Assembly (NCBI GenBank): GCA_026545225.1
Contig: CM048845.1
Span: 106,715,033-106,779,032 of the forward strand
Reading direction: 5' to 3'
Length of the DNA stretch: 64,000 bases
Source of the DNA: Cornus controversa
Taxonomy: Eukaryota > Streptophyta > Magnoliopsida > Cornales > Cornaceae
Position numbers and translations under genes: made by a program. Under the pieces are notes generated by a model, which made no database searches, was not told where the DNA came from, and saw nothing but the letters and a program-made list of their open reading frames with translations. Shown here one piece after another: positions 24,840-36,210 of this stretch (position 1 is the stretch's first letter; each line of letters begins with the position of its first letter).

Positions 24840-26840
24840 AAAAATATCATATAAATTCAGCTTTAATCTATCATTTCCAACTAGAAAAAGAAGAAATTAT
24901 TTTCGCTCCAAAACATGGAATCCGAAAACACACGTACTTGCTTGGAATCTTTAAATTCTTAGGTTATGAACCCTATAGCCTAAGTGTCCTTGCTCATACA
25001 GGAACAACAGTTTGCTGTTGCAGATGGAATGCTTTGTCAGAAGAAAAATGGCAAAAAATGAAGCACCCTATTCCTGTAACAAGAATCAATGACTCAGAAA
25101 CATTCATCCAGTATAAAGCAAAAAATGTTTCAATTTGGTTAACAGATAAAAAATTTGTTATCCCAAAAATCTTATGCTTCCCAGATATGCATGGTGATTT
25201 CCTATTAGGAAATAATTTCTTAAATTCATATCTGCCTATGCATATTTATTCCAACTCCATCGCATTAAATTTAAAACAAGAGTTAATTCATATTCCTTTG
25301 CTCGATAAATATACCTATCTCTATGATAATAATTTCAGCCCTAAAAAGAGAGATGAAATTCAGTTAATACAAAATTCACATTGGCTTTATAAAATCCTTG
25401 AGCCACAATTTAGTGAAAATCCACTAAAGTTATGGTCACGAAGCCCACGGTACTGCACTTTAAGATTAATAAAATCTAAAGTCATAATTAGAGTCAAACC
25501 TATGATTTATTTGAAAAAAGGACATAGAAGAATTTGATAAGCAAATTAAAACTCTTCTAAACATCAAATTAATTGAAAAAACAATTAGTCCTCACTCTAG
25601 TCCAGCCTTCATGGTAAAAAATCATAATGAAATAGTGAGAAAACAACCACGAATGGTCATAAATTATAAAAGATTGAATCAATTTTTACAATTCGATGGT
25701 TATTTTATCCCTAAAAAAGAAGTTCTTATTAATCAAATAAGAGATGCTATCATATTTAGCAAATTCGACTGCAAATCTGGTTTTTGGCAAATAAAGTTAA
25801 CAAAACATTCTAAGCCATTAACAGCTTTCAGTACACCATCTGGACATTATCAATGGAAGGTAATGCCTTTTGGACTGAATACGGCTCCACAAATTTTTCA
25901 AAGATGGATGGATTATATTTTCCATACATTTAAATCTTTTTTGTGTAGTCTATATAGATGATATTCTACTTTTCTCTAAAACAAAAGAAGAACATCGAAG
26001 TCATCTAAAACTATTCTGTAAAATAATTCAAAAACATGGAATTATTTTATCACCTAAGAAAATTGATCTAGAACAAACTAGAATTAATTTTCTAGGGTTA
26101 GAAATAACCTCAACAGGAATAAAACTTCAACCACATATTATCTCAAAAATAAAAGATTTTTCTAATTCTATAGAAGACAAAAAACAACTTCAAAGTTTTT
26201 TAGGTCTTCTCAATTATGGAAGAAATTTTATTAAAAATTTATCAAAAAAGGAAATTCCCTTTTTAAAGAAACTTCAAAAGGATCAACCTTTTGTTTGGAA
26301 TACACAAGACTCACAGATAGTCCAAGAGATTAAAAAAGATCTTGAAGATATTCTTAATGTTTATTTTTCACAAAATGGAGATAAACTTATTTTAGAAGCA
26401 GATGCCTCAGATCTTTGCTGGGGATGTGTTCTAAAAGCTATACGAAAAGACGTATGGCCTGATAATAATGATGAACCACATCATTCAATTAGACCATTAA
26501 AAAGACCACTCTCTAAAAAACTTCAAAAAGAAGAATTAATTTGTGGCTATAATTCGGGCAAGTTTAAATAAAATGAACAAAATTATATTATTTTTGAAAA
26601 AGAACTTTTGGCTATTAAATTAGCTCTAAAACGTTTTCACATTTATCTTGCACCCGAAAATTTCATTATTCGAACAGATAATCAATCAGTTCGAGATTTT
26701 CTCATCAATAAGAAAAACTGTCTTGATGGAAGAAGATTAAAGTGGTATAACAATATTTCACTTTATTCCTTTGAAGTAGAACACCTTAAAGGAACTAATA
26801 ATTTTCTTGCCGATTTTCTTAGCAGGAATTTTTATGATGG
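24840..26840 (+). other. Protease, reverse transcriptase and RNase H part of the caulimovirid fossil
   Basis: A protease-like core lies near 24990-25030. Reverse transcriptase signatures follow at about 25640-26110: INYKRLN, FSKFDCKSGFWQI, MPFGLNTAPQIFQ and a YIDDIL active-site motif. RNase H signatures (KELLAIKLAL, TDNQS, LADFLSR) end near 26840. The order and wording are those of caulimovirids and not of Ty3/gypsy, because no integrase follows. Treated as fossil and broken. Confidence 0.88.
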
Positions 26841-27445
26841 ATAAAGACAAAGGAAAGGGAAAAGCCAGTGATTGGGTGACGATAGCCAAAAAAGCACCGT
26901 CACTAAAACAGTCGCTAATCCAGCAAAATCCTCCTACTTCCATAAACCAATGGTTTGTAGTTTTTTCAGGATTCCAACCAGGAATCTATGCAACATGGTT
27001 TGAATGCTACAATCAAACTAACCGTTTCAAAGGAGCCTGTTTTAAGGTCTTTGAGACTTATGAAGAAGCTAAACAAGTTTTTTTCAATGTTGGGATTGCA
27101 TCCAAAAAATATTTTTAAAAGCAAGAAATCTCTGAGGTTTCTGACTTTTTCAATCCAGGAATCCCCTTGGATATTTATGAAAATCTTAATCTGTCATAGA
27201 AATCCCATGTTACAGATCAAAGAAAAATCTTTCGTAATTCTCTAAGTGCATTATCTAAACAAATAGCTGATCTAAATGCTTCATCTTTATATTTTAAAGA
27301 TTTATGTATAAAAATGGTTTCACAAGTTGAATGGGAGAAAGAAATTCCACCCGAAAGAATTGACTGGTACCTAAAACTTGCTGAAATGCTAAAAGATAAT
27401 TTTTCAGCTCCCATTTTCGAAAGGATAAAAAGAATGTCTTTTTGA
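26807..27445 (+). other. Transactivator/viroplasmin-like part of the caulimovirid fossil
   Basis: After RNase H comes a segment with a viroplasmin/RNase H1-N-type fold signature: a WFVVFSGFQPGIY start, WFECYNQTNRFKG, then FETYEEAK. In caulimovirids this domain belongs to the inclusion-body transactivator (P6/TAV). A Lys-rich start precedes it and a helical tail follows to about 27445. Badnaviruses and tungroviruses lack this protein, which narrows the lineage. Treated as fossil and broken. Confidence 0.78.
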
Positions 27446-30400
27446 AAAAGCAAAAACTGCTTTTCCAAGCCATATTTTTATAAAAATAAAGTTTTTAGTT
27501 GAAAATAACTACTGGACTTTGGGTCCAATTGCCACTAATAAACTTATATCTGTGAAAATAATGACATTTATTTTTAATATTGCACTGGGCATTGCAACTC
27601 TACAAAATAGTTAATTATTTCATCAGTGGTAGCATAAATTGTTGGCCCTTCAGGTCGGGTAACCATTATCGTTGCAAGATTTTTTTTCTTTTTCTTGTTT
27701 TACTCGAACACTGTAAGAGATGATCTCTGACTGTAAACATCTTATGGGCCAGTGGGCTAAAAAATGCATAATAACTAGAACTTTATGATCAAGCATATAT
27801 GATCAAGAGAAATTCATTTCATGTCAACCTAGAAGGACAGTCAAAACTATGCCTTCTCAACTACTTGAGTGAGCTTGAGTTTATAACTTTATATATTCCT
27901 CATTGTCCATCATTATGGAACATTTATTTGTTCATCCTTCCTGTACAAATTTTCAAATAAACCATTTGCGCTTCAATGGCATTTTCTTGTACATGGTCCA
28001 TTCAAGTTTATCTGAAGTTTTGTACCATTAGGATGACCGAAAATTGTTTGTCCGAAAATGGAAGTAAAGGACTACTGCTATTACAATGTCAGAGATTTTG
28101 GAGAAAACAGTTGCTTGCTTGAATTTCACCCATTAATTGGTTGCTTTAAATTTTTAATCAGTTATTCTGATTGTATACCCATGCCCATTGAGTTGATATT
28201 CTGTCCCCATAGCCCATTTTGACAAATTTAATTGAATGGATTCATCTGATATAATGCAACTAAATAGGGCTTCTGTTGGTGATGTGAAGTCAACTTTATA
28301 TATCTATCAATATATATATATAATAAAGAAGAATAAAAGTAAGAAGAAAGCAAAAAAGTACAAGGCTAATGCGTTTATCCATAGGTTTTTGAAACATTAC
28401 TACATTAGTAAAAAGTAGGAAATAATACTTCTGATCGCTTGGATCAGTAAACCACGAAATTTTGAAAACTAAAATCAAAAGCAACATTTTGTTGTTTTGA
28501 AATGAGTTTATATTCTTGATGTAGTTATTGAAAGTATGATTGTTGAAAATGCAAGCATCAGACACTTACGCCTGCATTTCTTTGTGGTTTTGTGCACGTA
28601 TAGGGTCACTTGCTAGGTGGTGCAGGAAAGGGCTGGACAGACAAGTTCTATAAAGCTGGAGCAGCTTGCAGAATTTAGAAGTGTTATGAAATGAGAATTT
28701 TGGGTGAAATTTCTTCGTAGGTGTATTTCATGCCACCTTTCTTTTTTCAGTGAATATATGTATCAGAACTTGTTAAAACTCCATCTAAAGATTATCAACA
28801 TTTCAATGGTGGTTGTCCGCCTAATGGAGAAATTTCTAGTGCATTCACTGTTCTTCATGTTATAAGCAAAGAGACAATTAAGAAAAAAATATGGAGGGCA
28901 CTTGCAAGAAAAAAGGTCTCAAGTAAGAATGCATTAAAAGGAAAAAGAAAGTTACACAAGCTGCAATGAGCATAACCCTGCGATTACAACAAAAATATTG
29001 TCAAAATAGGAACTGTAACTCCAAAAAGTTAAGAAAGAGGGAAGGGGAAGAAGAAGACTGCAAGAGGTAACATTCTCTCTTCAGTTTCTTATAAAATGAG
29101 CATGCAATATGAGGTGTATCATTGTTGCTCAAAATATCAGGTATTATTATATACAACGATGACAAGGAAGCACCATCATCAATATTATTTGGCAACACAA
29201 ATGTCACAATGCCACTTATCCACATGATATTTGAGAGTAGTGGGAAGAACAGGTATCAAAATCCAAAGGCCAGTTTGCAGCAAAGTAATTCACTGTTGTA
29301 CAAGCAAAGTGGTGACAAACACCACCAAAACATAATCAGAAGCAATCAAAAGCAGTAAATGCGTGTGCTCCACAATTTTACTGTAACAACAATAATATCG
29401 CCAACTTATCAAAGCTATTATTAAACCTTGCAATTCATGCCTACTAATAATACCAAAACTACTGACTATAATTCAGGCAAATTTCATCCTTTGAATAGCC
29501 TCCTCTTTCCATGCTGACAACCATAAAAGTTTCTCAAGTTGCTCCTTTTCTCTGGCCTTTGATCGCGATTAATTACAACACATTTAGAGTTCAGACTCTG
29601 CCTCAGAACCCCGACATACGCTTACTTCACTCTTGGGAAATCTTCAAAACAAAACAATACTCCATCAGTGAAATCTAAATATTTTCTTCCTTCCAACACT
29701 ACATTCAAGCAGCACATTTGATCTTTCCATTTGTTCATTGAATCCCATTTACAACCTTAAAAACAAACTTAACTACCTGAAAATATGTTGTCTTAGTTTT
29801 CATAATTTAAGCCTCGAGAAGGTAAAAATGTATAAATAAACAAGCAGCATCCCATAAAGGATAAAATACAACTGTTTACAAACAGAGCAACATAAGGTAA
29901 GTTCAGCAGAGGTGTAAGTCATGCAAAGTAGCTAAAACATGACAGTAATTGTCATGATAGGGAGGGAGATGGTAAACAACAGAAACCAAAATTCAGAAAA
30001 GAAGAGAACATATCAGATATAAATTAGCCTGACAAGTTAGTTGAGTGAGGAACTTGTAAAAACAGAATGAGACTTTTGCAATAGAACATAGAAACAGATT
30101 TAAATTAGCTTGATAAGTTAGTTGAATGAGGAATTTGTAAAAAGATAAATAAGACTTTTGCAAGAGAACATAGCTTTTATTTTCATGCCAGCCAATATGT
30201 CAGAGGTGGTGGATGTAATACTAGTACACAAGATTGAAGGAGAAAACAGGAATAGCCAGAGCATCAATGTCAGCTATGGGTGGTAATGTTGCTAGGTTAT
30301 GAAAGCAGGATTAGTAGGAGCAGTGCAAAATGTGATGGAGTTGATTGAAGGATGCAATTATATTAGTCTAAGCAGCTATGAGGGCAGCAGAAATAGAAAC

Positions 30401-30761
30401 CGCCATTTGGAGGTCCAGCAAACAGAGAGGGAATGATTGTGTACTTGATCCCACGGAAAAGGAAGAGGGAAGAGAGCGCTCAAATCTTTATGCAAAAACA
30501 ATTTTGATGCTGTGAGACACATTATTCAAGTCAATGTAAATCATAACATTACGAATTTACCAGGTACCTTATTGCAACAATTACATGACCCGATCATATA
30601 CGTTCATCACAGATATATAATCAAATCCATCATAAGGGAAGATTTCAAAAACTAAGATACAACTTTTGCCACAGGTGTAAAATGTAAATAGAATGTGGGT
30701 GCCATCAAGCAAAGACATGTAATGTAATTCAATAAACAGCTATAATATCATTTATTTTTTT
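27446..30761. other. Unrecognised intergenic region, 3' side of CAF1
   Basis: No coding family is seen. The left part is AT-rich and may still include viral or FDM 3' sequence. The right part lies downstream of the minus-strand CAF1 gene and should contain its 3' untranslated region; AATAAA on the minus strand occurs about 10 bp beyond the stop codon. A short tandem duplication is listed separately. Confidence 0.4.
30021..30182. repeat. 81-bp tandem duplication
   Basis: AAATTAGCCTGACAAGTTAG at 30021 recurs as a close copy at 30102. The two copies share the GTTGA.TGAGGAA.TTGTAAAAA and GACTTTTGCAA.AGAACATAG blocks. It is non-coding. Confidence 0.88.
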
Positions 30762-31586
30762 TCATTGAGTATTCTGTTCATTTTCATCACCTAGACCATA
30801 CAAGAAACCAGCATATTTCTCAAGTGAGCCACTAAAGAATTTTTCTTTCAACTTCCTGAATGAACTAGATGTGAGCAAACTATCAGAACCAGCCTGGTGA
30901 CAAACACCAACTCTCTCAACTTCCAACAGTTGACCAAGCCTGCTCAATCCACCATGAAGGCTATTGGAGAACCTCATGATATACTTTATGTCATAAATGG
31001 TGGGAAAGTACATGTAAATCAAATCAAAAAACACTTCTTGCGTATCGGGCAAATTCTGGCAAGTCAGAAGCTTAAGCAAGTACCCAAAATCAAACGCACT
31101 ATGGAATGTAACCCAATAAACACTATCATTCAGTACAATGCCCGATGACATCAGGAGCTCTCCAAAGTGTAGTGAATCAATACCCTTTTCATTATTTTTC
31201 TGGAAATCAATACCACTCTGCCGCAAAAGCTCAATTGAGTCATTTGCAAAAACATCCTCGTTAACATTGAATTCACGCAAGTTGAACTGCCAAACGCAAT
31301 GCTTGCCGGTGCCACATGTGGGTAAATTCCCTTGCTCATCCGAAAATGTAAGGCCAACTTGAATCAATTTCAACATGTCTACATTGTCCTTCAAAGACCG
31401 GTAATTATACTCATTATTGTTCTTGAAATCGCCCAACGGATCGACAACAATTCCAGGAAACTCCGTATCCATGGCAATACAAGGGAATTCATCGAGAACT
31501 CCACGAATCATAGCAAACTCTTCTTCAAGATTGTGATTCCAAACCTCTCGAATATCAATCGTATCGCTTTTCGGCAGAAATGACAT
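30762..31586 (-). CDS. CAF1: CAF1/POP2 deadenylase, CCR4-NOT subunit
   Basis: This intact 274-residue protein has an uninterrupted coding region and matches the plant CCR4-associated factor 1 family (usually about 270-290 residues). It removes poly(A) tails from mRNA as a catalytic subunit of the CCR4-NOT complex, mainly in the cytoplasm and P-bodies. The DEDDh nuclease residues are all present: D40 and E42 in MDTEFPG, D166 in [10 protein letters not shown], and D235 with H230 in [12 protein letters not shown]. Typical CAF1 blocks such as the N-terminal [13 protein letters not shown] are also clear. The start is the only sensible ATG, 11 residues before IREVW. In Arabidopsis such genes are often stress- and wound-inducible and lack coding introns; the leader here contains one intron, listed separately. 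The particular paralogue cannot be named. Confidence 0.96.
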   Translation of the reverse strand: MSFLPKSDTIDIREVWNHNLEEEFAMIRGVLDEFPCIAMDTEFPGIVVDPLGDFKNNNEYNYRSLKDNVDMLKLIQVGLTFSDEQGNLPTCGTGKHCVWQFNLREFNVNEDVFANDSIELLRQSGIDFQKNNEKGIDSLHFGELLMSSGIVLNDSVYWVTFHSAFDFGYLLKLLTCQNLPDTQEVFFDLIYMYFPTIYDIKYIMRFSNSLHGGLSRLGQLLEVERVGVCHQAGSDSLLTSSSFRKLKEKFFSGSLEKYAGFLYGLGDENEQNTQ

Positions 31587-31714
31587 TTCTTACGGTACAA
31601 AATCGATCAAAGAACAAAAGATTTCACAATTTTTGATTTGTGAACAAACCAAACAACCATCAGAACATCGAAACATAGAAAATCTATGCTGAATCCTCTT
31701 GATGCGAAAAAGAT

Positions 31715-31833
31715 CTGCAAAAACCCCAACATAATTAGCTACAAATGAATCAAACATCAAATCAACCCTCATACAAATTACAACTTCCATGAAATCAACA
31801 GAAATAAAAAGGTCAATGGATATCGAATTTCAC
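31715..31833 (-). promoter_or_regulatory. Probable leader intron of CAF1
   Basis: On the minus strand the donor reads GCAG then GTGAAATTCG at 31833, and the acceptor GTTTTTGCAG ends at 31715. The 119-nt interval is T-rich and would leave about 128 nt of leader before the start codon. A TATATA stretch on the minus strand near 32006-32011 could be the TATA box. The splice sites are predicted by eye. Confidence 0.6.
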
Positions 31834-32341
31834 CTGCAATTACCAGAGTTTCAGGCCTATGTAACGATAGAAAAGATACGATATTTAACAGGGAAACATT
31901 TGACTTCTAGACTCTAGACACGGAAGGGATCGATAGTTAGGGTTTCGAAATGGGTTATCATAAGGCGGCGAAGGGAGAAAGAATTTTAGGTTAAGATTGG
32001 GGGGTATATATCAGAGAATATGTTAGTTTTAGATAGAGAAAATCTAGAGAGAGAAGAGAGAAAGGGCTTCAATTCAACACGATTGAGGGCCCTTCTCTGC
32101 TCACCTCCTGTCAACATTGTAGATGGAAAAAGAAAGAAGAGAGATAGAGAGAGAGAGAAAATTAAACGTTGATATTTTAAAAATACTAATTTTAAAAATA
32201 AAAAAGTTACTTGCCAAAAAAATAAATAAATAAAAAAGTAAATATTTTATTTATGCCATGCGCAAAACCTGTCAGTCACTGACTCACTACCAGTGTGACT
32301 CACTAGTGACTTTTTCCGTTTTCCTTATTTTAAGGGGGTTA
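31834..32341. other. CAF1 promoter region
   Basis: This is the upstream side of CAF1 (minus strand). It contains GA-rich low-complexity sequence (GAGAGAGAAGAGAG types at about 32040-32160) that would form a CT-rich leader or promoter tract in the gene's direction. No other gene is seen. Confidence 0.5.
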
Positions 32342-33294
32342 GGCAAAAATGCAAAAAAAAAAAAAAAAACAAACCCTATACTTTCATTGTTTTGCAACTT
32401 GCCCTTCAAACTATTTTTTATTCCCACGTTAGTCTCTCATTTTTTGTTGCCAACGTTATTACTATTTTTTTTCTTCCCAAAAGTTACTTTGGGATTGTTC
32501 AGCTACTTACCAAAGTCAGTTGATGGAAGCATGCCTATACATGATACATGATTCGAGGTAGGAACATGTGGTCCAGCAAGTAGGTATATGAATATATACA
32601 TTATTCTAAGTTACCAAAATAATTTTTTCCTCGCGGTCTTCTTTGTCCTCCTCTACCTCAAGAATGATTTGTTGCAGCTGGAAAGGTGTTAGAGAGAGAG
32701 TGCATGCACCAAAGGTCCCAAGAACTGGACGTAAACATAAGAAGGAAATTCTTGATCAGCGGTTGAAAGCATGCATGCATTAGGGTTTTAGGTTATTTCT
32801 GTATTTATAATTCTTTTTTCTTTTTTAAAATTAACAAATCGGAGACATGGTTCATAGTCGCGGGATAACGGACTCAGATTTGTGTCAACGTTACGTAATG
32901 ATATCACAGTGTAACGGACTCGGGCCCGTAATCAACGTTACATAATGGTATCGGATGTCATAATCGTGAATTTTTTTCGATCTTGCATGTAGTGTCCAAA
33001 ATACACTAGTACGTCATTTTTTTACCACAAAATTCGATAAAGATGAATTTTTAATAAATTTTAGTTATTTTTATTAAAACAAATTAAGTGCATTATGAAT
33101 GAGTAATCATCTATTCATAAATTTTAGGTCACTGTAATTATTAAAATGGCTTACTAATTATAATTTTACTAAAGTAATGAATACAAATATATTTAAACGT
33201 GAAATAAATAATTATAGATACCATAAAAGAAATAAAATAGATTTCAAAAAGACAAAAAGTATGTTTCAACCTAATAAGTTGAGGGTTTTTTTTT

Positions 33295-34407
33295 GGATAA
33301 ATTACACTGATCTCTCCTGAGGTTTGCTCGGTTGGACAAAGACCCCTTCCGTCCAAAATTCTGTTAGTTTTGTCAAAAAAAATTAGGATAAATTACACTG
33401 ACTTCCCATGAGGTTTAGCCTAATTGCACCCGGCATCAAACTAATTGATTTTGTTACAATGACCTCCCCTATAACAGAAATAAACTAACTAACGTTAACT
33501 TTTGGGTGAAATGTCTATTATATCTTTAATATTATATTGATATAAAAATTAAAATATTTATATGTATAAAATAACATTTTTGCCCATCTAATATAATAAT
33601 ATTTACTATATTATATATATAGTAAATATTATTATATATATATGTGTGTGTGTGTGTGTGCACACGCACAACTCCAGCTGTCATCATCACTCTCATCGAC
33701 ACTACACCAAGACCACCATCATGCCATAGACCAGACTCACCACTCACGGCTGCCATGCCATGAACCACCACTAGTTAAGCCGCCGTGAACCACCACAACC
33801 ATTGTGCATAACCCCAGCTGCCATGCCACCACCATGGTGAGGTTGATGAAGCCGAATGTGGGAGCATGGTGGTGGTCATGGCAGCTGGGATTGTGCACGA
33901 TGGTTGTGGTGGCTCAGCTAATGGTGGTTCATGGCATGATAGCCGTGAGTGGTGGGTCTGGTTTGTGGCATGACGGTGGTCTTGGTGTGGTGTCGATGGG
34001 GGTGATGATGGCAGTTGGGGCTTACTATATATATAGTAAATATTATTATATTAGATGGGCAAAAGTGTCATTTTATATATATAACTATTTTAATTTTTAT
34101 ATCAATATAATATTAAGAGTATAATAGACATTTCACCCAAAAGTTAACATCGGTTAGTTCATTTCTATTATAGGGGAGGTCATTGTAATAAAATCAATTA
34201 GTTTGATGTCAGGTGTAATTAGGCCAAATCTCAAAGGAAGTCAGTGTAATTTACCCTAAATTTTTTGACAAAACTAACGAAATTTTGGACGGAGGGGGTC
34301 TTTGTCTAATGGAGCAAACCTCAGAGGAGGTCATTGTAACAAAATTTATTAATTTGATGTCGGGTGTAATTAGGCCAAACCTCAGGGGAGGTCAGTGTAA
34401 TTTATCC
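33295..34407. mobile_element. 1.1-kb near-palindromic foldback element (MULE-like)
   Basis: The left end GGATAAATTACACTGA and the right end TCAGTGTAATTTATCC are inverted copies, and the inverted match runs almost to the centre near 33850, giving arms of about 550 bp. The outer arms carry the repeated phrase GACCTCCCCTGAGGTT. The inner parts are GC-richer and contain mirrored CCAGCTGCCATG / CATGGCAGCTGG sequence. Runs of nine T on the left and eight T on the right flank the element, fitting an 8-9 bp Mutator-like target duplication, although a T-run is weak proof. Frames read in the GC-rich core are artefacts of the palindrome. Confidence 0.8.
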
Positions 34408-34619
34408 TTTTTTTTAATGTGATCAGTCGAGTTTTGTGGGGTCAATGCCTAAATAATTGTAAAGTAAATTACAAAATTAACACAGCACTTAGACTCATTC
34501 GTACCATGCCATATTGGTCTTTTGTTTCTCAATTTCAAGAAAATCGGAGGATGGCTAAAATACTTAAAGAAAAAAAGGGTTAAGTTTACTGACCTTTATG
34601 ATGTTTGGTCAAATTAAAC

Positions 34620-35485
34620 TTGGAGAGACATTTTTCATGTTTTTAAGTAAATTTAGATAGATAGTTGATTCATTTAATTGGAGGTGAATTATGTCTCAAT
34701 GTGACTTGTTCGATATGTTAATATTTTCTTTTAATATCTCTCATTTATTTTCAAAACTTAGTAAATGATAATTATACAACAAGTTTTCATTACATGTATG
34801 AACACATAACTTTGACAATTCATGCCTAGGAAAGATACACAGTTCCACACCATAGTATAATGTAGTTAGGTGGACAATGTATACTAACCGAGATGGGTTG
34901 TAGTTTAGTGAGTGTTTATATATATTCTCTTTATGATTTCATTGTAAGCATGTGTGTACGAGACAAGGACTTTGATAGGTCATACTTAAGGAAGACGAGT
35001 CATACTACACCCTAGTTTAAGTAGACGATTTGTGCCAACCGAAGATGGGTTATTACTTAGGCTTTAATTGTATGCTCATAGTTTCATAAATCTTATTTAT
35101 ATATATCGTAGAATTTTTTTTCAAAGTAATTTCAATCGACAATGGTATGATGCTAGTGGTGAAGTCAAGATCCTAGACTTCTTTCTTTTGGATATCAATA
35201 TCATTTATTTATGTTTTTATTTTATGTCATTTAATTTCAACACCTTAGGATAAAACAAACAAAATAAATTATTTTTGAATAAAGTTAGATAAGATCTTGA
35301 TAACTTAATAACAAAACCAGCGCAGTCTCTGTGAGTTCGACCTCTACTCACTACTTTACTAATTTTAGTAGAGTATTTGTAGGTATTTATAAATTTTCTT
35401 TTCTCAATGTATAAAACAATAACAACATTATTATATAACATTTTATCAGTTTTGCACTCGAACAAAATGGCGTCGTTGCTGGGGA
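34620..35485 (+). mobile_element. Gypsy LTR end and primer-site remnant (Tat/Athila type)
   Basis: TGGCGTCGTTGCTGGGGA at 35468-35485 closely resembles the conserved primer-site region TGGCGCCGTTGCCGGGGA of Tat/Athila-type Ty3/gypsy elements. Just upstream, the sequence ends in CA at 35464. Before that is a block with CTCTGTGAGTTCGACCTC (about 35321), a typical phrase in the last part of such LTRs. The left limit is a guess, and no coding sequence belonging to it was recognised. It is a broken fossil fragment. Confidence 0.55.
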
Positions 35486-35500
35486 ATCCATTTTTTCGGT

Positions 35501-36210
35501 GATCGAAATAAATTTTAAGTATGAAAATACAATTTTGCCCTTACATTATAATATCACATTATATTTCAAATATAGTAAAATATAATGACCTCCCCTGAGG
35601 TTTTTTATAATTGCACTGACCTCCCCTAAAAAAAAATATGATTTCTAAAATGACATATTTTTTCACATTATACTTTCTCTCTGTTCAGTCTTCTTTTGTA
35701 CACCTGCTATACCACCATCGTCACCACCCCTGACTACCATTGATCTCCGATCTTGCTCCTCACATATCTGATCAATCGCCAAAATTTCTATCACACAAAT
35801 TATTTTCAAACATCTTCGATCATGGTCATATATATACAAACACATACATATGATCAAATCTTTGAACCTAGTTGTTGAGTTTTGTCATGAGTCAAGAGTA
35901 CGGCTTAACAAAAACAATCAGGTTGATGGTTTCGTGTGCGTGGAAGCGTACATATCATTTTAAAAATCAAATTTTTTTATTTTTTTATTATTAAATTATT
36001 TGGAGGTATAATGGTAAAATCATCCTAAAATATTATTTCAAATCAGCATAGGGGAAGTCAGTGCAATTATGGCAAACCTTAGGGAAGGTCAGTGCAATTA
36101 CGGCAAACCTCAGAAAATGTCATTGTATTTTACCCTATTTGAAATATAATGTGATATTATAATACAAAGGCAAAATTATCTTGTCACTCTTAAAATTTAT
36201 TCCGGTTATC
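35501..36210. mobile_element. Foldback/MITE-like element related to 33295-34407
   Basis: Arms at about 35501-35635 and 36050-36210 are inverted copies of each other (GAAATAAATTTTAAG near 35504 against CTTAAAATTTATTCC near 36189; a shared TAATATCACATTATATTTCAAAT block). Both arms hold the GACCTCCCCTGAGG / GGTCAGTGCAATTA motif also found in the larger palindrome. The centre is non-coding. The target duplication was not resolved. Confidence 0.65.

Larger units (their letters stand above)
20766..27445 (+). mobile_element. Fossil endogenous caulimovirid (pararetrovirus)
   Basis: Plus-strand sequence with the parts of a plant pararetrovirus in this order: a short open segment of unknown role (20889-21203), a promoter/leader with a TATA box and a tRNA-Met primer site, a coat-protein region with a zinc knuckle, a movement-protein-like piece, a protease-like piece, reverse transcriptase, RNase H, and a transactivator/viroplasmin-like piece. 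A coat-then-movement order followed by a separate polymerase and transactivator recalls cavemoviruses and solendoviruses rather than badnaviruses; the placement is inferred. No LTRs are present, as expected for this family. A short segment near 20766 recurs near 24223, so the copy is rearranged. It is broken, with roughly ten interruptions, and looks old. Outer limits are approximate. Confidence 0.88.

Noticed and set aside
33532-34124. Gly/Val/Met-rich open frames in the palindrome core
   Set aside because: Similar frames appear on both strands because the DNA is an inverted repeat; no family is recognisable.
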